Assembly: GCA_022578605.1 (NCBI GenBank)
Contig: MU394140.1
Location: 1-64,000, forward strand
DNA: 64,000 nt
Direction: 5' to 3'
Source: Camillea tinctor
Taxonomy: Eukaryota; Ascomycota; Sordariomycetes; Xylariales; Xylariaceae
A model generated the notes under the pieces. It saw only the letters and a program-made list of their open reading frames with translations. It was not told the DNA's origin and made no database searches. A program made the translations under genes and the position numbers. Positions 58,719 through 64,000 of this stretch are shown one piece after another. The first letter of the stretch is position 1, and each line of letters begins with the position of its first letter.

Positions 58719-60623
58719 ATGTCGTCCGACGGCAACCCTTATGTATCGACATCAACCAGCCAGCTGCTTCCGGCCCTGCATTCGGCCCTCTCCGGCTCTA
58801 CGGCCACTCTCGTGTCGACATGCACCCTGTACCCTCTCTCCCAAGTAATTACACGCCTCCAAGCCCAGGGGCAGCTCCGCCGCGAGGGCAAGCTCGCCCC
58901 GGCCGCTCACGGTCCCCATCCGCCCTCGGAACTCATCGGCGATCGCGCTCTGCCACAACGTCCTCCGCACGGTTTACGGCAACAGCAAAGGGAATACGCT
59001 GGCATCGTGGACGCTTTTCTCCAGATTTGGAAGTCCGATGGCGATGGCGGGCTGAAAGCGTTCTATACTGGCCTAGTACCCGACGTAGCCAGATCTGCCT
59101 TGGACTCTTTCCTCTTTTTTTTATTCTATGAGTGGTTCCGCGGGGCGCGGCTCGCCCGGAGGGGCGTGCAGGGGAGGGGCCACGCTATGCTCGGTGCATT
59201 GGAGGAGCTGGCCATCGGCGTGATAGCCGGAGCCTGTGCCAAGGGCCTGACCACGCCCATCGCCAACATCGCGTCCCGTAAGGAGGAGGCTTGGGCGACG
59301 AACCTCGAGCCAGCATTGGGGGAGATCAATCTCCGCGAGATCGTAGATGGCATCCGAAAGGACAAAGGCTTTGGGGGTCTCTGGTCCGGGTACTCATCGA
59401 ATCTATTGCTGACGCTAAACCCAAGCATCACCTTCTTTCTGCATGAATTCCTGAAGGGGCGTGTGGCTAGAAGAAGGGGACGTGAACCCGGAGCGGGGAT
59501 GAACTTCCTTCTCGCCGCTAGCAGCAAGGCTATCTCGACCTTGCTAACGTATCCCTTTCAGGTAGCCACTAGGAGGTTACAGGCCGGCATTCCCATCGAA
59601 CTCCCGATCGACCCGGAGCCATTGAGCCGGCAACGCCAGGCCTCTGTCGAAATCTCGCCCACCAACACCGTCACGAACCAGCACCACGAGGAAGAATTCG
59701 ATCGGGCGCGGGAGCGCCAAGAGAGAGCCGCCCGCGCCGTCCGAGAGTTCGCCCAGCAGAGCATCTTTGGGACCATGGCCCAGCTTGTTCGGACCGAAGG
59801 CATGGGCTCCCTGTACGACGGCCTCTGCGGCGAACTGCTCAATAGCTTCCTCGGCCACGGCACTACCATGGTTGTTAAAGATGTGATGCATCGGCTGCTG
59901 TTCCGGTTCTACTTCTTCGCCCTGGGACTCCTAGCTGAGCTCCGGCAGCGCCGGGAGACCAGGCAAGGGATCAGCGACGGCGCGCCGGAAGTGCCGCAAG
60001 AGCTGACACGAGAAACATCGTCTACCGTACCCGACCCGGATTCGACGCCAACATCACTGCCATCACCTCCGCCTTCATCACCGAAACCATCCACACTAGA
60101 GGCAACAACTGCAGCCGCACCGCCGCCGCCATCCTCCTTGGCCTCGGATCATTCCTCCTCAACGTCCACACCCACTTCGACCCCCGTCCCTCCTCCCGCT
60201 GTCCCTCTGCCCTCGACTATGCCCACACTACACCCCTCCTCCCTCCCCGTCCCTGTCCCCTCGCCGTCCTTCTCTTCTTCACAAATCCAAGCCGAACCGC
60301 CGACCCGCGCCGCGAACCCCGCCACGCTCCGCGCCACGTCGTCGTCGCCGTCCGGCCTGCCCCCGCCACCGTCCAAGATCCCCCTCCCCAAGTCCATAAC
60401 TGCGCCCGCACCCGCGCCGGTGCCGGTGCCGCAGGATGTGCCGATGGGCCTGCGATACCGGCTCGAGTGGGACGAGAACCGCAGGCGGCGGGGCAGCCTT
60501 CGGCGGCGGCCTACCCTAGGCGGCGTGCAGGATTACGGCGTCAATGTAGTAGCCAACCTGATCGATGGGACACATCGGGGGTTAGGAGCTAGGGATAAGG
60601 ATAAGGATAAAGAGCGGAGCTAA
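58719..60623 (+). CDS. Mitochondrial-carrier-family protein, peroxisomal PMP47/ANT1-like, with long proline-rich tail
   Basis: A single exon encodes 634 aa, about twice the usual carrier length. Three carrier repeats are visible, each with a modified PxD/ExxK/R signature: YPLSQVITRLQ (about residues 38-48), TPIANIASRKE (about 184-194) and YPFQVATRRLQ (about 278-288). Non-acidic residues at the second signature position resemble peroxisomal adenine-nucleotide carriers (PMP47/PMP34/Ant1), which import ATP for fatty-acid activation. FYTGLVPDVARSALDSFLFF and GGLWSGYSSNLLLTLNPSIT match that subfamily. An insert of about 50 residues with charged repeats (RARERQERAARAVREF) lies before FGTMAQLVRTEGMGSLYDGL. 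The last 230 residues are a Pro/Ser/Thr-rich, low-complexity tail ending in a basic segment. Confidence 0.88.
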   Translation: MSSDGNPYVSTSTSQLLPALHSALSGSTATLVSTCTLYPLSQVITRLQAQGQLRREGKLAPAAHGPHPPSELIGDRALPQRPPHGLRQQQREYAGIVDAFLQIWKSDGDGGLKAFYTGLVPDVARSALDSFLFFLFYEWFRGARLARRGVQGRGHAMLGALEELAIGVIAGACAKGLTTPIANIASRKEEAWATNLEPALGEINLREIVDGIRKDKGFGGLWSGYSSNLLLTLNPSITFFLHEFLKGRVARRRGREPGAGMNFLLAASSKAISTLLTYPFQVATRRLQAGIPIELPIDPEPLSRQRQASVEISPTNTVTNQHHEEEFDRARERQERAARAVREFAQQSIFGTMAQLVRTEGMGSLYDGLCGELLNSFLGHGTTMVVKDVMHRLLFRFYFFALGLLAELRQRRETRQGISDGAPEVPQELTRETSSTVPDPDSTPTSLPSPPPSSPKPSTLEATTAAAPPPPSSLASDHSSSTSTPTSTPVPPPAVPLPSTMPTLHPSSLPVPVPSPSFSSSQIQAEPPTRAANPATLRATSSSPSGLPPPPSKIPLPKSITAPAPAPVPVPQDVPMGLRYRLEWDENRRRRGSLRRRPTLGGVQDYGVNVVANLIDGTHRGLGARDKDKDKERS

Positions 60624-61241
60624 TCAGTAAAAAAAGAAAAAGAAAAGAAAAAGAAAAAGAAAAAAAAACAGTGAGTGTTCGTGGCGAGATGTGATCCGCT
60701 GACGTAGATGGGGATGATTAGAGAAAAGGGAGGAATAGAAAAGAAATCCTAATCTATATAATGTTGGTTATGGACGTTTGTACGCATCTAAGTGTGTATT
60801 TAGGGAAGAAAAGGAGGGGTGAGCGAACTAATGACTTAAGTTATGTACGTTTATGACGCGGATATCATTATAACTTCCTTGTAGTATAAACTTTCTATTC
60901 CCTATATATTTCGTAGGTATGCTTTCTACGCAGATATGTTTAATGGAGTCTCAAGGCCACAATTTTCTTCAGCCACTTATCAGGTATATAGATCAGTGGC
61001 CACCTAGGTATAGAAGTTCTTTTATTTCTCTATACCCGTCCTACCTTGTCTCGTCGTTTACACGCTTCGTCCTCATAGGATCATGAAAAATCCAGTGCTG
61101 AAATATGCAAGAGGTTATGTCCTTCCATGTCTAGTGTCCTTTTCTTCTTTTTCTATATCGTCCTGCTATATGCTTTGGCTATGCACGAGTAATTACATAT
61201 ATTCCGACTACTAGTATAATATGACCGGATACCGGTATCTC
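60624..61241. other. Spacer between convergent genes with A/G tract
   Basis: A purine tract of AAAAG-type units lies at about 60629-60669, just after the carrier stop codon. Nothing else is seen. Confidence 0.55.
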
Positions 61242-62524
61242 TCAACATTGGAATGCAATGCCTGATTTTCTAACCTGATTCGCGCCACCGGCTGAAAATC
61301 CGGTGCCCTCGCTCCGGAGCTCAACCAGGCCGGGTCGGACCTTATCTTTCTTCTTCTTGTCACTCTTTTTATTACCTTTCTTCTTCTTACCGTTTTCGGC
61401 ATCAAATCTATTGTCATCTTCATCGTTGTTCCCATCTCGGTCGATGAGGTCAGCGTCACAGACGTAACACCGCAAATCATCAGCAGCAACGGCGGGGGCG
61501 TGCGGGTCAAGGTGCTTAGCCGGCCGCATGAATTTGTCGACACAGCTTCGACATATAACATGGCCGCAAGGTTTTGCGAGCATCGCCTTGGAAGCATTGC
61601 TCAGCACCTTCTTGCAGGATGGACACACACGCACCGCTCGGTGGTGTTCTGCGCTCCGGGTTCCCTTCTCGTCTTCCTCTTCCGTGAAGCAGACCGCCAC
61701 CAGTGTGTGCAACGAATACGTGTGCGGCTTCTCGTCGACTGAGGCTGGGCATACTGGCATGGTCTTGGCTTTCTTGACTACATCATGAAGCACGTCTTTC
61801 GTGTTGGAGGAGGGCGTGATCGAGGGGGTCCAGAAGGACGGGAGGGTAGACTTGGCTGCCTTTTCGTCCTCGATGGCCTTACGTGCTTTTGCTCGATCCT
61901 CGGTAGCGATGCGCAATACTTCATCAGCATCCATCTCAAACTTCCGCTTAGCGACGCGGTTTACTTCGTCGCTATTCGTGTTCGTGTCCCGTATAGCAGC
62001 AGTACTATCTATTGTTGGTTTCGCAGTCGTATTCTTCTTAGCAGCAGTAGCAGCAGAGCTTAGACCGTGTTGGGTCATTTCGAATTCGCGGACAGCACGT
62101 TCATGATCTTCGGCATCGCGACGGGCACGATCCTCGTCGGCATCGCGGCGCTCATTCTCGCGGATACGCTCAAGGCGCTTGATTTCCTGTCTTTGGGCTA
62201 GGATATTACTCAGAGCACATTCGCGACAGAACACGTCGCCATGAGGACACGAAACAGGATCTCGAGCGATCTCGAGACATAGGCGGCAGGCTGAAAAGTC
62301 GAGAAAGCTCTCACGGGTCAGGCGAGCACTGGCCGAGCCCCAGGATTTACCGGCAAGCTCTCGCTCGTGTGAGGTAAAGACAGCACGCGAGGTGTTTCGT
62401 TTGCCTTGTAGGAGGGAGGGGGGGGTTTTCTGTTAGTCCAAGGTTGATATATCAAGGGAATACATAGAAGAACCGGTAAGGTAGATGGCGAGGTTTGAAG
62501 GTATGGTAACTTACTGTGGGACAT
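61242..62524 (-). CDS. NOSIP-like RING protein (nitric-oxide-synthase-interacting protein family)
   Basis: Minus-strand exons 62524-62515 (10 nt) and 62404-61242 give 390 aa. The start MSHSKRNTSRAVFTSHERE is typical of fungal NOSIP. A split zinc/U-box-like finger follows (CRLCLEIARDPVSCPHGDVF, then CRECAL). A long charged coiled coil comes next (RQEIKRLERIRENERRDADE). The C-terminal RING is CPSCKKVLSN, KPCGHVICRSCVDKF, CYVCDADL. The protein ends GTGFSAGGANQVRKSGIAFQC, close to the family's conserved GVAFQC end. NOSIP proteins are spliceosome-associated E3-like proteins; the animal name does not imply nitric-oxide synthase regulation here. The 10-nt first exon is needed to reach the conserved N terminus. 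Confidence 0.92.
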
Positions 62525-63107
62525 TTGTAAAAATTTAATTAAGAAAGATGGGAAAAGAACGAGGGGGGGGGGAGGAATTAAAATAAAAATAAAAATAAAG
62601 AATAAAATGAAAGGGAGAAGAAGAAAAAGAAGAGGAAGAGGAGGAAGGAGAGAGGCTGGAGGGGAAGGGTGTAGGTAGGTAGGCACTTGTAATAGGTTAC
62701 CTAAGGTTATTATTAAGTATGTATAAGTTGAAAGGACGACCTAGCTAACCTTAAAGGTAGAATAAGTGACGTTGTGAATTGGAGCTCCCTGGCTGGCTGT
62801 AAGCCTGTACACCCACCTAAAGGTTATAGAGCTTGGAAGGTGTATTAAGGAATTTAGGTCAATGTCCCCACATTCTCCCACTGCTTCTGTGACCATGATG
62901 GTGCTACTTCTCATTCTACCACACTGCCTATTATTTAACCTCAGCATGTAGGCTAGTTCTTCTTTTTCCCTCTTATTCTAATTCTTCCTCTTTCCCTTCC
63001 CTATGCTTATTACGCCTGAAATTTATGTGATAGACTATATATTGCTGTGTATACAGGCGCTGAGCAATTAAAAGAAAAAATAAGGAGGAAAAAAAAAAAA
63101 GCTTCCT
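62525..63107. other. Divergent promoter between NOSIP-like and tafazzin genes
   Basis: Purine-rich on the plus strand at 62560-62660 (the NOSIP-side leader), with no gene. A poly-A stretch lies at about 63090-63100, just before the tafazzin ATG. Confidence 0.5.
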
Positions 63108-64000
63108 ATGGCGTCCAAAGACGTCGATATGTCTCAATCCCCTCCCAACAAGCTATCATTACAGCAGCCAAGCTTACCATGGCGCATGACCTCATCCTTG
63201 ATCATGGGTCTGACAGCTTCACTTTCGAGGGGGTTCCTATACAGCTTGAACTCTGTGGAGGTTTTCGATTTACAGAGATTCCTGCATGTCCTGGACCAGA
63301 GAAAGGATGTTGGGAAGAGGCAAAGAGGTCTCATTACAGGTAAAAGACCTGAGTTTTCATCTTGACGATAGCCTATGGGCATGCTAACTAACTCATGTTT
63401 CCTAGTTTCGAATCATATAAGCGTGTAAGTGAGCATGGCACCTGCAGCAGCACACTTGTTTATTAGTCGATCTCTAGTCTAATGTGTCGTGTATCGTACG
63501 TATGTGTATGAACAGACTAGACGACCCTCTAATGTGGGGAGTCCTGCCGTTGCGGTATGCATTCAACCCTTCAAATCATAGATGGGGTTTAGGTGCCCAT
63601 GATATATGTTTCAAGAATAAGTGAGACGCTTCATTCCCATCACCGGAGCACCACTTACACCAACAACCAGACTCCTCGAGTCTTTCTTCTCACTTGGCCA
63701 GGTTCTGCCTACACATCGTGCCCAGCACTCGCCCCATGGCGGCTTATTCCAACCTACTGTGCCACAAGCTATCCGCCTTCTATCTTCACAACCTTTCATC
63801 AAGCCTCAGCCGGGTCGAGAGGTTGTGGATCGTCATGACCTGGTGGACCCCTTCACGTCTGGCGGCTTGACCTTTACCACGACTGGAACAGACAGTCATG
63901 TCGCGCCCTCTGTCTATGCCCGCAACCGGCATAGCTGGGTCCATATCTTTCCTGAAGCCTGTGTTCATCAGCACCCGAGCATGTTCCTTCGCTATTTCAA
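63108..64000 (+). CDS. TAZ1: Tafazzin (cardiolipin transacylase), 5' part
   Basis: Exons 63108-63339, 63406-63424 (19 nt), 63516-63620 and 63671 to beyond the window end. The frame gives SLPWRMTSSLIMGLTASLSR then VSNHISVLDDPLMWGVLPLR, which contains the acyltransferase HX4D motif (H..VLD). AFNPSNHRWGLGAHDICFKN and FFSLGQVLPTHR follow, both typical of tafazzin, then HSWVHIFPEACVHQHP, the region with the FPEG-like second motif (here FPEAC). Tafazzin remodels cardiolipin acyl chains at mitochondrial membranes. An insert of about 60 residues (PFIKPQPGREVVDRHDLVDP onward) lies between the motifs. The gene is cut by the window end and about 230 codons are visible. Confidence 0.9.

Overview
The window is nuclear DNA of a filamentous ascomycete (Pezizomycotina, most likely Sordariomycetes). 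The evidence is: genes split by short GT-AG introns (about 40-220 nt) with CTAAC or CTGAC branch sites; a Ppo-type dioxygenase-P450 fusion; a Zn(II)2Cys6 regulator; a 359-aa G-protein beta subunit; and an AT-saturated repeat block showing the C-to-T/G-to-A signature of repeat-induced point mutation (RIP). I assigned exons by reading frame, splice signals and family motifs. In every multi-exon gene that lies wholly inside the window the summed exon length is divisible by three.

Layout. (1) 1-4.7 kb is a transposon and RIP block. It holds three copies of a tRNA-headed SINE-like element of about 0.8 kb and an AT-rich tandem duplication. One SINE copy sits inside the duplication, flanked by a 13-bp target-site duplication. 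(2) 5.8-16.2 kb is an accessory-looking stretch: a Ppo oxylipin synthase, an adenylate/UMP-CMP kinase-like protein, a class II aldolase with an N-terminal hydrophobic segment, a secreted protein of unknown function and a small unknown protein. (3) 18.3-28.9 kb holds an Aro80-like Zn2Cys6 transcription factor, the YEATS protein Taf14 and the MAPK adaptor Ste50, separated by repeat-rich spacers with three TA-flanked MITEs and a dispersed TGTCA...TGACA repeat. (4) 30.7-64 kb is mostly conserved genes: serine palmitoyltransferase LCB2, acetoacetyl-CoA synthetase, an adenosine-deaminase-like enzyme, G-beta, a phosducin-like G-beta partner, a single-pass membrane protein of unknown function, SAGA subunit Sgf73, a peroxisomal-type carrier, NOSIP and the 5' part of tafazzin. 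Intergenic spacers here are long (up to 4.2 kb).

Functional links. Ppo, LCB2, acetoacetyl-CoA synthetase, the peroxisomal carrier and tafazzin are all lipid-related. Ste50, G-beta and the phosducin-like protein belong to G-protein/MAPK signalling, and the last two are neighbours. Taf14 and Sgf73 belong to transcription and chromatin complexes.

Most interesting observation: five introns in three unrelated genes (two in the Ppo gene, one in the small gene at 15.6-16.2 kb on the other strand, two in acetoacetyl-CoA synthetase) share sequence. They share a GTGAGTAATTTTGGG-like start and a TATGGCAATTACTGACTCC-like end around the branch point, and the two ends can pair. These look like introner-like elements, that is, introns that multiply.
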